Below the pieces are notes generated by a model. It saw only the letters and a program-made list of their open reading frames with translations, was not told the origin of the DNA and did no database searches. Shown piece after piece: positions 40,293 to 49,053 of a stretch of DNA of 64,000 nt. Positions within the stretch are counted from its first letter, which is position 1. Every line of letters begins with the position of its first letter. Source of the stretch: Streptomyces sp. M41(2017) (lineage in GTDB: Bacteria > Actinomycetota > Actinomycetes > Streptomycetales > Streptomycetaceae); NCBI RefSeq assembly GCF_002078175.1, contig NZ_MWFK01000002.1:1488001-1552000 (forward strand). The letters are read 5' to 3'. A program made the translations under genes and the position numbers.

Positions 40293-41447
40293 ATGGACCA
40301 CATCACGTTCCTCGTGGCGGTCGTCATCGTCACGGCTCTGGCCTTCGATTTCACCAACGGGTTCCATGACACGGCGAACGCGATGGCCACGTCCATCGCC
40401 ACCGGCGCCCTCAGGCCCAGAACGGCCGTCCTCATCAGTGGTGTTCTGAACGTGGGCGGGGCGTTCCTGTCCACCGAGGTCGCCAGGACCATCTCCGGTG
40501 GGATCGTCGACGACACCCTCGTGACCCCCGGCATGATCTTCGCGGGCCTGGTCGGGGCGATCCTCTGGAATCTGCTGACGTGGCTGCTCGGGCTTCCGTC
40601 CAGTTCCTCGCACGCCCTGTTCGGCGGGCTCATCGGCGCGGTGTGGGTCGGCGCGGGTACGAAGGGCGTCCACTTCGACAAGGTGCTGGAGAAGATCCTG
40701 ATCCCGGCGGTGGCCTCGCCGGTCGTCGCGGGCGTCGCCGCGCTCCTGGCCACCTACCTGGCGTACCGGATCACCGCCCGGGCCCGCGAGAAGTCGGTGA
40801 CGAAGGGCTTCCGGCTCGGCCAGATCGCCTCCGCCTCGCTGGTGTCGCTGGCGCACGGGACGAACGACGCGCAGAAGACGATGGGCGTCGTCACGCTGAC
40901 CCTGATCTCGTCGGGCGCGCTCGGCCACGACGCCGGCCCGCCGGTCTGGGTCATCGCGTCGGCGGGCCTCGCGATCGGTCTGGGCACCTACATCGGCGGC
41001 TGGCGGATCATCCGGACGATGGGCAAGGGACTCACGGACATCCAGTCACCCCAGGGCTTCGCGGCCGAGGCCGCCTCCACGACCGTGATCCTGACCTCGG
41101 CCCACCTCGGTTTCGCGCTGTCCACCACGCAGGTCTGCTCGGGGGGCATTCTCGGCGCCGGACTGGGAAGGCGGCTGGCCGAGGTGCGCTGGGGCACCGC
41201 GGGCCGGATGGCGGTCGCCTGGCTGGTGACCCTGCCGGCCGCCGCGCTGGTCGGCGGTGTGTCGGCGAGTGTGGTGAAGCACGGCGGAACGTTCGGCACC
41301 GTGGTGATCGCGCTCGTCGCGGTGGCCGTCGCGTCGTTCATCGTCGCCGCCTCACGCCGCAATCCGGTGCACGCATCGAACGTGAACGACGATCACCAGG
41401 TCACCGTCCGCACGGCCGCGCCGGCCGGCGTCGGCTCGGCCGCCTGA
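40293..41447 (+). CDS. pit: PiT-family inorganic phosphate transporter
   Basis: A 384-residue integral membrane protein of the Pit family, a low-affinity metal-phosphate/H+ symporter. The duplicated PD001131-type signature is seen at G-F-H-D-T-A-N-A (about 24-31) and again as H-G-T-N-D-A-Q-K-T (about 190-198). About ten membrane segments. The start is ATG at 40293. It is followed by a small membrane protein and PPK2, giving a phosphate-uptake and polyphosphate cluster. Confidence 0.92.
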   Translation: MDHITFLVAVVIVTALAFDFTNGFHDTANAMATSIATGALRPRTAVLISGVLNVGGAFLSTEVARTISGGIVDDTLVTPGMIFAGLVGAILWNLLTWLLGLPSSSSHALFGGLIGAVWVGAGTKGVHFDKVLEKILIPAVASPVVAGVAALLATYLAYRITARAREKSVTKGFRLGQIASASLVSLAHGTNDAQKTMGVVTLTLISSGALGHDAGPPVWVIASAGLAIGLGTYIGGWRIIRTMGKGLTDIQSPQGFAAEAASTTVILTSAHLGFALSTTQVCSGGILGAGLGRRLAEVRWGTAGRMAVAWLVTLPAAALVGGVSASVVKHGGTFGTVVIALVAVAVASFIVAASRRNPVHASNVNDDHQVTVRTAAPAGVGSAA

Positions 41448-41466
41448 GTCAGGGAGAGTTCCGGAC

Positions 41467-41712
41467 ATGCATCTCGACTGGACCGCACTCGGCGAGGTCG
41501 CCGCGGTGAGCACGGGAGTCACCGTGGCCGTGGTCGTCGTCTTCGCCCTCGGTGTGCTCGGGCTCGCCCGCGTCGAGGCGGCCCGTGAAGGCGCCGCCGA
41601 CACGGGCGCTTCCGGCGGCGCCCTGGGGATCACTCAGGCAGGGCTCTGCTTCCTGGCCTGCGCGGCCGTGGTGGCGTACGGGATCTATCTGATCGTGCCG
41701 CAGTTCCACTGA
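41467..41712 (+). CDS. Small two-helix membrane protein
   Basis: An 81-residue protein with membrane segments at about 12-35 and 54-76 and a short charged loop. I know no function. It lies 19 bases after pit with a good GGGAGAG sequence before the ATG, so it is co-transcribed and may assist the transporter. Homologues next to Pit genes would support this. Confidence 0.75.
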   Translation: MHLDWTALGEVAAVSTGVTVAVVVVFALGVLGLARVEAAREGAADTGASGGALGITQAGLCFLACAAVVAYGIYLIVPQFH

Positions 41713-41769
41713 CTCGGCGGGAAGAACCCGGTCGACGGGGAACGCGCGGGACGCGAAGGGGAGGGCCGG

Positions 41770-42675
41770 ATGACGGAACTGCTGGCAGGCATGCGGGTCG
41801 ACTACACCGACCACGACGACCCGGTGCTGATCCGGCCGGACGGAAGCACGGTCGACACCTGGCGGGAGAACTACCCGTACGAACAGCGGATGGAGCGCAA
41901 GGAGTACGAGTGGCACAAGCGGCTCCAGCAGATAGAACTGCTGAAGCTGCAGAGCTGGATCAAGGAGACGGGACGGCGGCTCGTCATCGTCTTCGAGGGG
42001 CGTGACGCGGCCGGCAAGGGCGGCACGATCAAACGCTTCACCGAACACCTCAATCCGCGCGGCGCCCGCGTCGTGGCCCTGGAGAAACCCACCGAGCGGG
42101 AACGCGGTCAGTGGTACTTCCAGCGGTACGTCGAGCATCTGCCGACGGCGGGCGAGATCGTGATGTTCGACCGGTCCTGGTACAACCGGGCCGGTGTGGA
42201 GCGGGTGATGGGCTTCTGCAGCGACGACGAGTACCGGCGCTTCATGCGGCAGGCGCCCGCGTTCGAGCGCATGCTCGTCGACGACGGGGTGGACCTGATC
42301 AAGTTCTGGTTCTCGGTCTCGCAGGGCGAGCAGCGCACCCGTTTCACGATCCGCCAGGTCGACCCGGTGCGGCAGTGGAAGCTCAGTCCGATGGACCTGG
42401 CCTCGCTGGACCGCTGGGACGACTACACGGCGGCCAAGGTCGCCATGTTCCGCGAGACGGACACCGAACAGGCGCCGTGGACGGTGGTGAAGAGCAACGA
42501 CAAGAAGCGGGCCCGCGTCGACGCCATGCGCAGTGTGCTGGCCCGCTTCGCCTACGCGGACAAGGACGAGGAGGTCGTCGGGCTGCCCGACCCGAGCATC
42601 GTGGGCGCGGCGGCCAACCTGATGGAGGAGGGCGAGGACGACACGATGCCCTCGGCTGGACCCGCGGGGGCCTGA
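41770..42675 (+). CDS. ppk2: Polyphosphate kinase 2
   Basis: A 301-residue PPK2 that moves phosphate between polyphosphate and nucleoside phosphates, usually making NTP or NDP from polyphosphate. Walker A G-R-D-A-A-G-K-G-G is at residues 77-85, the Walker B/lid region D-R-S-W-Y-N-R at 134-140. One-domain form. The start is ATG at 41770 with GGAGGG before it. Follows Pit and the small membrane protein on the same strand, consistent with phosphate storage. Confidence 0.95.
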   Translation: MTELLAGMRVDYTDHDDPVLIRPDGSTVDTWRENYPYEQRMERKEYEWHKRLQQIELLKLQSWIKETGRRLVIVFEGRDAAGKGGTIKRFTEHLNPRGARVVALEKPTERERGQWYFQRYVEHLPTAGEIVMFDRSWYNRAGVERVMGFCSDDEYRRFMRQAPAFERMLVDDGVDLIKFWFSVSQGEQRTRFTIRQVDPVRQWKLSPMDLASLDRWDDYTAAKVAMFRETDTEQAPWTVVKSNDKKRARVDAMRSVLARFAYADKDEEVVGLPDPSIVGAAANLMEEGEDDTMPSAGPAGA

Positions 42676-42727
42676 GTCCCGCTCGGCGGGTCCCGCGGGG
42701 TCCGAAGTCGCGGGCCGGAGCGTGGAC

Positions 42728-43087
42728 TCAGTCGTGCGCGGGACGGTCGGACAGCCGGTGGTCGGCCAGGCTCAGCGCCTCGTCGACCACCCGGCGCAGA
42801 TGGCCGTCGCCGAGCGAGTAGATCACCCTGCGGCCGTCCTTCCTGGTGTTCACCAGCCCGGCGAGACGGAGCCGGGCCAGGTGCTGGCTGACTGCGGGGC
42901 GGGCCGCCCCGCAGCCCTCGGTCAGCGTGCCGACGTCCGCCTCGCCGTCGGCCAGCGCGTGCAGCAGCGCCAGGCGGGTGCGGTCGCCGAGCAGGGCGAG
43001 GAGTTCGGCCGCGAGCGCGAACTGCTCCTCGCCGGGACTGCGCGGATGCGTACCGTGCGCAGGTGACAGGTGCATGCGTGCGCTCAT
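42728..43087 (-). CDS. ArsR/SmtB-family metal-sensing repressor
   Basis: A 119-residue winged-helix ArsR regulator (L-L-G-D-R-T-R-L-A-L-L near residues 30-40, recognition helix with R-P-A-V-S-Q-H-L-A-R-L-R). The N-terminus carries His residues, and the end is D-H-R-L-S-D-R-P-A-H-D, giving the Asp/His ligands of the alpha5 zinc site seen in SmtB/CzrA types. There is also a C-G-A pair near 60. Start ATG 43087, with an internal ATG four codons later. Divergent from a zinc-type CDF exporter, so it is probably a zinc-responsive repressor. Confidence 0.88.
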   Translation of the reverse strand: MSARMHLSPAHGTHPRSPGEEQFALAAELLALLGDRTRLALLHALADGEADVGTLTEGCGAARPAVSQHLARLRLAGLVNTRKDGRRVIYSLGDGHLRRVVDEALSLADHRLSDRPAHD

Positions 43088-43092
43088 ACGCA
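43075..43092. promoter_or_regulatory. ArsR operator-like inverted repeat
   Basis: TGCGT (43075-43079) and ACGCA (43088-43092) flank 8 bases, overlapping the start of the arsR-type gene and lying before the CDF gene. An AT-richer CACATAATG follows. This is the only symmetric element in the divergent region. Confidence 0.45.
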
Positions 43093-43149
43093 CATAATGG
43101 CGTCGTGGGCGCCCGCGCGTCCACTCCCGCGCACCGGAAGGGGACGCCC

Positions 43150-44370
43150 GTGCACGACCGGCACCATCACGAGGACGGCCACCACGACGAGCACGGCTCC
43201 GGCCTTCATCGTCCCGCGCCGGGCGAGCCCGACCGGGCCGAGCACCGGCATCCGCACGGCGAGCACGGCCGGACCGAGCACGCCGCCTCGCCCGCCCACC
43301 CGCACGCGCACCCGCACCCGCACCCGCACCCGCACGGCGATCACGAGCACGCCGCCCACCATCACCCGGCCGGCGACCCGCCTCCCGGCCTGATCCGCCG
43401 GCTCCGCCATCGACTCGCCCCGCACTCCCACGACACGGCCGACCGTGTCGACGCCGCGCTGGAGTCGTCGGCCCGGGGCATGCGCGCGTTGTGGGCGTCC
43501 CTGGCCGTCCTCGGGACAACGGCCTTGGTCCAGGCGGTCGTCGTGGCACTGTCGGGATCGGTGGCCCTGCTCGGCGACACCGTGCACAACGCGGCCGACG
43601 CGCTGACGGCCGTACCGCTCGGGATCGCGTTCGTGCTGGGCCGTCGCGCGGCGACCCGGCGTTTCACCTACGGCTACGGTCGGGCGGAGGATCTCGCGGG
43701 CGTCGTGATCGTGCTGACGATCGCCGCGTCCGCCTGTTTCGCGGCCTGGGCGGCGGTCGGCCGCCTCCTCGATCCGCACCCCGTCCGGCATCTTCCGGTG
43801 GTGGCGGTCGCCGCGCTCATCGGCTTCGCCGGGAACGAGTGGGTAGCCCGGCACCGGATCCGGGTGGGCCGCGAGATCGGCTCCGCCGCGCTGGTGGCGG
43901 ACGGACTCCACGCCCGCACCGACGCGTTCACCTCGCTCGCGGTGCTCGTGGGCGCGGGCGGCTCGGCCCTGGGCCGGCAACTCGCCGACCCTCTGGTGGG
44001 GTTGGCCATCACGGTGGCCATCCTGGTGGTGCTGCGGGATGCGGCCCGCGAGGTGTTCCGGCGCGTGATGGACGCCGTGGAGCCGGAGTTGGTGGACCGC
44101 GCCGAGCAGGCACTGCGGGACGTCGCGGGCGTGCGGGACGTGGGCGAGCTGCGGCTGCGCTGGATCGGCCACCGGCTGCGCGGGGAGGTCGCCGTGGTGG
44201 TGGACGGCGAGGTGACCGTACGCCGGGCCCACGCCATCGCCGTCGAGGCCGAGCACGCCCTGCTGCACGCGGTCCCGAAGCTGACCGCCGCGCTCGTGCA
44301 CGCCGACCCGGCGCCGCTGCCCGGCGAGGCGGACCCGCACGGGCGGCTGGCCCATCACGTCACCGCCTGA
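43150..44370 (+). CDS. CDF-family zinc/cation efflux transporter
   Basis: A 406-residue cation diffusion facilitator. The first 80 residues are extremely His rich (a His-Pro repeat and clusters of His/Asp) and presumably chelate metal. Six membrane segments follow (about 105-300), with the zinc sites H-N-A-A-D (helix 2) and H-A-R-T-D (helix 5), i.e. HxxxD. A C-terminal cytoplasmic domain is present. Start GTG 43150 is supported by GGAAGGGG 6 bases upstream; a more distal start is less likely. The divergent ArsR protein probably controls it. Confidence 0.93.
   Translation: MHDRHHHEDGHHDEHGSGLHRPAPGEPDRAEHRHPHGEHGRTEHAASPAHPHAHPHPHPHPHGDHEHAAHHHPAGDPPPGLIRRLRHRLAPHSHDTADRVDAALESSARGMRALWASLAVLGTTALVQAVVVALSGSVALLGDTVHNAADALTAVPLGIAFVLGRRAATRRFTYGYGRAEDLAGVVIVLTIAASACFAAWAAVGRLLDPHPVRHLPVVAVAALIGFAGNEWVARHRIRVGREIGSAALVADGLHARTDAFTSLAVLVGAGGSALGRQLADPLVGLAITVAILVVLRDAAREVFRRVMDAVEPELVDRAEQALRDVAGVRDVGELRLRWIGHRLRGEVAVVVDGEVTVRRAHAIAVEAEHALLHAVPKLTAALVHADPAPLPGEADPHGRLAHHVTA
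43307..43335 (+). repeat. CGCACC hexanucleotide repeat encoding His-Pro
   Basis: Nearly five tandem copies of CGCACC within the His-rich N-terminus of the CDF transporter. Such repeats change length easily by slippage, always in frame because the unit is 6 bases, adding or removing His-Pro pairs. Confidence 0.75.
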
Positions 44371-44378
44371 ACGAGGCC

Positions 44379-44420
44379 CGGCGGGGGCGGAGGCCGACCG
44401 CGGCCGCCGCTCCCCCGCCG
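44379..44420. terminator. Possible bidirectional terminator
   Basis: CGGCGGGGG (44379-44387) pairs with CCCCCGCCG (44412-44420) over a long, GC-rich loop that can form further pairs. It lies between convergent genes. Confidence 0.4.
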
Positions 44421-44426
44421 CAGGGG

Positions 44427-44984
44427 TCAGGCGAGGCCCAGCCCCTCCAGTACGACCGCGTTCGGCAGTTCGGCGAACGCCGCTCCCGGCACCAGGAGCT
44501 TGCCGCGTCGGCGGCCGCTTCCCACGAGCACGTACGGCAGCGCGACGACGGCCGCGTCGACCAACACCGGCCAGTCGGCGGGGAGTCCGACGGGCGTGAT
44601 GCCGCCGTACTCCATGCCGGTCTCGCCGGTCGCCGTGTCCATCGGGGCGAACGAGGCCTTGCGCGCCCCGAGTTGGCGGCGCACCACGCCGTTGACGTCG
44701 ACGCGGGTGGCGGACAGGACGACACAGGCGGCCAGCGTCGTCTCACCGCCGCGTTTTCCGGCGACGACCACGCAGTTCGCGGACCGGTCGAGCAGTTCCT
44801 TGCCGTAGTGCTCGACGAAGGTGGCGGTGTCGGCCCAATCGGGGTTCGTGTCGACGTGGACGATCTGCTCGGCGGGGGTGGCCCCGCGCCAGCCGCGTAC
44901 GGCGTCGGCGACGGGACGGGTGAGTTCGTCCAGGCAGTCGGGGGCGGGGACGGCGTGGTCGAAGTGTCCGATCGGTGCGCGCAT
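44427..44984 (-). CDS. YbaK/prolyl-tRNA editing-domain protein
   Basis: A 185-residue stand-alone INS/YbaK-type domain (about 25-170) that hydrolyses misacylated tRNA in characterised relatives. The K-R-G-G-E-T motif, with the conserved lysine, and the G-G-I-T-P-V-G-L-P loop are both family hallmarks. Which amino acid is edited cannot be told. The start is ATG at 44984. Confidence 0.85.
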   Translation of the reverse strand: MRAPIGHFDHAVPAPDCLDELTRPVADAVRGWRGATPAEQIVHVDTNPDWADTATFVEHYGKELLDRSANCVVVAGKRGGETTLAACVVLSATRVDVNGVVRRQLGARKASFAPMDTATGETGMEYGGITPVGLPADWPVLVDAAVVALPYVLVGSGRRRGKLLVPGAAFAELPNAVVLEGLGLA

Positions 44985-45094
44985 GACCGCACGCTAACAG
45001 CGGTGCCCACCGGCCCGGCGGGGGCGTCCACCACGCGAGCAGGCGGCGCCGGGAGCCGTCTCGCCACCGGGCGGACGGCAGCCCGGACGCGCCG

Positions 45095-45667
45095 TCAGTG
45101 GACCAGCGGTACGGACACGGCCATCACCATGTCGACCGGCACCTCGCCCTTGTTGGCGTAGGTGTGCGGCGTGTTGGCCTCGAAGGACGCGCTCGCGCCC
45201 TCGGGAACGCGGTGTTCGACGCCGTCCACGGTCAGCGTCATCTCGCCCGCGAGGACGTGCACCAGCTCGACGGTGCCCGCCGGGTGCGGATCGGAGGGGC
45301 TGCCGTCGCCCGGCATGAGCCGCCAGTCCCACATCTCCAGCGGGCCGGGCGCCTCGGTTCCGGCCAGCAGCCGGTTGTAGCTGCCCGCGTCGGTGTGCCA
45401 CAGGCGTACGGCCTGGTCGGCGGGGACGATCCTGACGCGGGGCCCCTGTTCGTAGTCCAGCAGAGTGGTGATGCTGACGCCGAGCGCGTCGCCGATCTTG
45501 ACGACGGTGCCGAGGCTGGGGTTGGTCCGGGCCTGCTCGATCTGGATGAGCATGCCGCGGCTGACTCCGGCACGGGCGGCGAGCGCTTCCAGGGTGAAGC
45601 CGCGCTCGGCGCGCCAGCGTTTGACGTTGCGCCCCAGGGACTGAGTCAGCAGGTCGAGATCCGACAC
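45095..45667 (-). CDS. XRE-cupin transcriptional regulator
   Basis: A 190-residue regulator: Cro/C1 helix-turn-helix (about 10-65, S-R-G-M-L-I-Q-I-E) fused to a C-terminal cupin domain (about 105-185) that binds a small molecule. Start GTG 45667 is chosen over a TTG at 45700, because a GGACGGA sequence precedes it. It is divergent from an EamA transporter, with an operator-like palindrome between them, so it probably controls export. Confidence 0.88.
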   Translation of the reverse strand: MSDLDLLTQSLGRNVKRWRAERGFTLEALAARAGVSRGMLIQIEQARTNPSLGTVVKIGDALGVSITTLLDYEQGPRVRIVPADQAVRLWHTDAGSYNRLLAGTEAPGPLEMWDWRLMPGDGSPSDPHPAGTVELVHVLAGEMTLTVDGVEHRVPEGASASFEANTPHTYANKGEVPVDMVMAVSVPLVH

Positions 45668-45694
45668 ATTCCGTCCAATATTGTGAATGACAGA

Positions 45695-45710
45695 GTTCAA
45701 TCAGGTGAAC
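45695..45710. promoter_or_regulatory. Operator-like palindrome between XRE-cupin and EamA genes
   Basis: GTTCA-ATCAGG-TGAAC has perfect 5-bp arms and lies in an AT-rich stretch of the divergent promoter. Confidence 0.5.
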
Positions 45711-45760
45711 TATCGTGTGGTGCACCCGATCGTCCACCGAACTGTACTGCGAGGCCCCCC

Positions 45761-46618
45761 GTGACAGCACTCTTCGCCCTGGCCACCAGCCTCCTGTGGG
45801 GTCTGGCGGACTTCGGAGGAGGCCTGCTGACCCGCCGCACGCCCGCCCTCACGGTGGTGGTCGTCTCCCAGTCGATCGCGGCGGTGGTGCTCGGCGCGAT
45901 CGTGCTCGTCACCGGCGCCTGGAGCGCGGCGGGACCGCAGCTGTGGTTCGCGTTCGCGGCGGGCCTCGTCGGTCCGGTCGCGCTGCTCTCCTTCTACAAG
46001 GCGCTCGCGCTCGGCCCGATGGGCGTGGTCTCCCCGCTGGGCTCGCTGGCCGTCGCCGTCCCGATCGGCGTGGGCCTCTTCCTCGGCGAGCGCCCCGGGC
46101 TGCTGCAGGTCGCGGGCATCGCGGTCGCCGTGTCCGGAGTCGTGCTCGCGGGCGGGCCCCAGCTGCGCGGAGCGCCCGTGCAGCGGCAGGCGATCCTCCT
46201 CACGCTGATCGCGGCCGCCGGGTTCGGCACGGTGTTCGCGCTCATCGCGGAGGCGTCCTCGTCGGTCACCGGACTGTTCCTGGCCCTGTTCGTGCAGCGC
46301 GTGACGAACGTCGCCACCGGCGGCGCGGCGCTGGCCGTCTCCGTGCGGCGCGGGGCGTCCGCGCTTCCCGAGGGCGGCTTCCCCTGGGCCTCCCTGCCCG
46401 CGCTCGCCTTCGTCGGCCTCGCCGACGTCGCGGCCAACGGCACGTACTCGGTGGCCGCCCAGCACGGCCCGGTGACCGTGGCCGCCGTCCTCGCCTCGCT
46501 CTATCCGGTGGTCACAGCCCTGGCAGCGCGCGGCCTCCTGCGGGAACGGCTACGTGCCGTGCAGGCCGCCGGTGCCGGACTCGCCCTGGTGGGCACGGTT
46601 CTGCTGGCGACGGGATGA
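45761..46618 (+). CDS. EamA/DMT-superfamily transporter
   Basis: A 285-residue transporter with ten membrane helices in two EamA repeats (residues about 1-138 and 148-283). Normal length, unlike the other EamA gene in this window. Substrate unknown; amino acids or metabolites are likely. The start is GTG at 45761. Its divergent XRE-cupin neighbour is probably its regulator. Confidence 0.9.
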   Translation: MTALFALATSLLWGLADFGGGLLTRRTPALTVVVVSQSIAAVVLGAIVLVTGAWSAAGPQLWFAFAAGLVGPVALLSFYKALALGPMGVVSPLGSLAVAVPIGVGLFLGERPGLLQVAGIAVAVSGVVLAGGPQLRGAPVQRQAILLTLIAAAGFGTVFALIAEASSSVTGLFLALFVQRVTNVATGGAALAVSVRRGASALPEGGFPWASLPALAFVGLADVAANGTYSVAAQHGPVTVAAVLASLYPVVTALAARGLLRERLRAVQAAGAGLALVGTVLLATG

Positions 46619-46646
46619 CCGCCGGGCCGGGCGGGGACCGGACGGT

Positions 46647-47465
46647 TCAGGACTCGGCGCGGACGTCCCCGCTCTGCACCGGCACGTCCGCGGAGGCGTC
46701 CGGCGTGTCGGGGTCCAGTGCGGCGAGGCGCGCGGCCGTCTCCTCGTCCAGCCCGGAGAGCGCCGACAACTGGTCCGGGGTCACCCCGTCGGGGATCGGC
46801 ACCGGCGGCGGGGTCCGCAGCGGCGGCTGCCACCCTTCCACGGGGTCCCAGCGCCGGACGACGCGCGCGGGGGCTCCGGCCACCACACACCGGTCGGGCA
46901 CCGTGCCCCGCACGACCGCGCCGGCGGCCACCACGACGTTCCTGCCGATCCGCGCCCCGGGCAGGATCACCGCCCCGGTCCCGATCCAGCAGCCGTCGCC
47001 GATCTCCACGGGCTCCATCCGGGGCCACTGCCGGCCGATGGGCTGGTGCGGATCGTCGTACGAGTGGTTCGTGGACGTGACGTACACGTAGGGCCCGAAG
47101 TAGCAGTCGCTGCCGATCGTGACGGTCGTGTCCGCGATGACGTGGCTGCCGCGGCCGAGCACGACGCCGTCGCCGACGCGCAGGATCGGATCGGGGCCGA
47201 GGTCGAGGTCGGGCATCAGCCCCGCGGTCAGCGTGACCTGTTCGGCGACGATGCAGTGCGAGCCGAGGTGGATCCAGGGCTCCCCGAAGACCGTGCCGAG
47301 CGGGAAGGCCAGGCGGGTGCTCGGCCCGATGGCTCCGAAGCGGAACCGTCCCGGATGTTCGGCCGTGACCGCGCCCGTGCGCTGCACCCAGGCCCAGCCC
47401 GCGTGGACGGCGCGCTGCGCGAGACGTCGCCGCCATGATGAGAACGTGTTCCTGCTCGTGGGCAC
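46647..47465 (-). CDS. Hexapeptide-repeat acyltransferase
   Basis: A 272-residue left-handed beta-helix acyltransferase (hexapeptide repeats at about 70-205, for example I-G-D-G-C-W-I-G-T-G-A-V-I-L-P-G), with an S-T-N-H-S-Y loop carrying the likely catalytic His near residue 134. Members transfer acetyl or acyl groups to sugars or antibiotics. The C-terminal 55 residues include a small E-E-T-A-A-R-L-A-A-L helix. The start is GTG at 47465. It converges with the EamA gene. Confidence 0.85.
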   Translation of the reverse strand: MPTSRNTFSSWRRRLAQRAVHAGWAWVQRTGAVTAEHPGRFRFGAIGPSTRLAFPLGTVFGEPWIHLGSHCIVAEQVTLTAGLMPDLDLGPDPILRVGDGVVLGRGSHVIADTTVTIGSDCYFGPYVYVTSTNHSYDDPHQPIGRQWPRMEPVEIGDGCWIGTGAVILPGARIGRNVVVAAGAVVRGTVPDRCVVAGAPARVVRRWDPVEGWQPPLRTPPPVPIPDGVTPDQLSALSGLDEETAARLAALDPDTPDASADVPVQSGDVRAES

Positions 47466-47618
47466 CCGCTCACGGTACTCAGCGCGGGATACGCGAACGC
47501 CGTCGCACCGCTGTGATCTTCACCCCACCGAGGGCGCCGACGATGGCATACGGTGCCGGTGCGGCCGGTACCACCGGCCGCGCGACGACGACCGACGAGA
47601 CGACGAGACGGTGACACG

Positions 47619-48149
47619 GTGACGACTCAGCAGGCGCTGATCAAGGGAATCGGCGGCAAGGACCCACAGGTCGACGAGGAGGCGTTCGTGTCGCCCACCT
47701 CGGTCGTCATCGGGGACGTCACGTTGCACGCGGGCGCGAGCGCCTGGTACGGCGCGGTGCTGCGGGCCGACTGCGGGCCGATCGTCATCGGCGCGGACAG
47801 CAACGTGCAGGACAACTGCAGCCTCCACGTCGACCCCGGTTTCCCCATCACCGTCGGGGAGCGGGTCTCCATCGGCCACAACGCCGTGCTGCACGGGGCG
47901 ACCGTCGAGGACGACTGTCTGATCGGGATGGGCGCCACGGTGCTCAACGGCGCGGTGATCGGGGCCGGTTCGCTGGTCGCCGCGCAGGCGCTCGTACCGC
48001 AGGGCATGCAGGTCCCGCCGGGGTCGCTCGTCGCGGGTGTGCCCGCCAAGATCAGGCGCTCGCTGACCGACGAGGAGCGCGAGGGCATCACCCTGAACGG
48101 CACGCTGTACGTCGAACTGGCCAAGGCACACCGCGGGATCCACACGTGA
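47619..48149 (+). CDS. Gamma-carbonic-anhydrase-like protein (YrdA type)
   Basis: A 176-residue left-handed beta-helix protein of the gamma carbonic anhydrase/YrdA group. The three histidines for metal are His70 (C-S-L-H-V-D), His87 (I-G-H-N) and His92 (L-H-G). The glutamate that Methanosarcina Cam needs is not present at the matching place, as in many YrdA proteins, so enzyme activity is uncertain. Start GTG 47619 gives the usual length. It is divergent from the acyltransferase. Confidence 0.88.
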   Translation: MTTQQALIKGIGGKDPQVDEEAFVSPTSVVIGDVTLHAGASAWYGAVLRADCGPIVIGADSNVQDNCSLHVDPGFPITVGERVSIGHNAVLHGATVEDDCLIGMGATVLNGAVIGAGSLVAAQALVPQGMQVPPGSLVAGVPAKIRRSLTDEEREGITLNGTLYVELAKAHRGIHT

Positions 48150-48174
48150 GCGGTCCCGCCCGGGAGGCGGAGGG

Positions 48175-48822
48175 CTAGTCGGCGGGGACGGGCTCCGGCT
48201 CCGCCGACTCGTGCTCCGCCGCCGACTTCTGCGCCCGGCGGCGGACGATCAGCATCGAGCCGAGACCGATGAGCACCGCCAGGATCAGGCCGAGCCACGA
48301 GAAACGCTTCAGCCAGGCCTCGGCGACGACACCCACGTAGTAGATGACGGCGGTGGTGCCGCCCGCCCAGACGATGCCGCCGAGGACGTTGGCGATCAGG
48401 AACTTCCAGTACGGCATGTGCAGGACGCCCGCGAGCGGGCCGGCGAAGATCCGCAGCAGGGCGATGAACCGGCCGAAGAACACGGCCCACATGCCCCACT
48501 TCTGGAACGACCGTTCGGCGGTGGCCACATGGCCTTCGCTGAAGTGCCGGGGGAACTTCGCGCCGAGCCAGGCGAGCAGCGGGCGGCCGCCCTTGCGTCC
48601 GATCGCGTAGCCGATGGAGTCGCCCACGATCGCGCCGAGGCTGGCGCAGGCTCCGAGGATGACGGGGTTGATGCCGGTGTGCTGCGAGGAGAGCAGGGCC
48701 GCCGAGACGAGCACGATCTCCCCGGGCAACGGGATGCCCAGGCTCTCCACGCCGATGACCAGGGCCACGAGCGCGTAGATACTGACCGCGGGCACCGTCT
48801 CTAGCCACTCCTGGACGTGCAA
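48175..48822 (-). CDS. DedA-family membrane protein
   Basis: A 215-residue DedA/VTT protein with an E-x-x-x-P-x-P-x-E motif near residues 26-34 (E-S-L-G-I-P-L-P-G-E) and the F-F-G-R-F-I-A-L-L-R-I-F-A-G motif near 115-128. Family members flip undecaprenyl phosphate or other lipids across the membrane. Start TTG 48822, supported by GGGAGG 8 bases upstream. Converges with the carbonic anhydrase-like gene. Confidence 0.92.
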   Translation of the reverse strand: MHVQEWLETVPAVSIYALVALVIGVESLGIPLPGEIVLVSAALLSSQHTGINPVILGACASLGAIVGDSIGYAIGRKGGRPLLAWLGAKFPRHFSEGHVATAERSFQKWGMWAVFFGRFIALLRIFAGPLAGVLHMPYWKFLIANVLGGIVWAGGTTAVIYYVGVVAEAWLKRFSWLGLILAVLIGLGSMLIVRRRAQKSAAEHESAEPEPVPAD

Positions 48823-49053
48823 CGCCGGTTCCTCCCGTTGAGCTGTGCCTGACCCGGGCGGCTGCGTCTCGCTCGGTCACCCGGCGCGCGCTTCCCCCGG
48901 AGCGCACGCCCGGAAGCCTACCTGGTCGCTCCGGACCGGGGTCCGGTCGCGCGGGCCCGGCAGCCGCCCCCCGCCCATCGGCGCTGAGGGAGGGGCGGCA
49001 CGGGAAGGGCAGGCGGTGGCCGCGGGGCCGGCGCGTGGCGCACCCGCTCCGGA

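Noticed and set aside
43199..43340. CRISPR-like short repeats
   Set aside because: They are in-frame His/Pro codons of the CDF transporter, without spacers of equal length.
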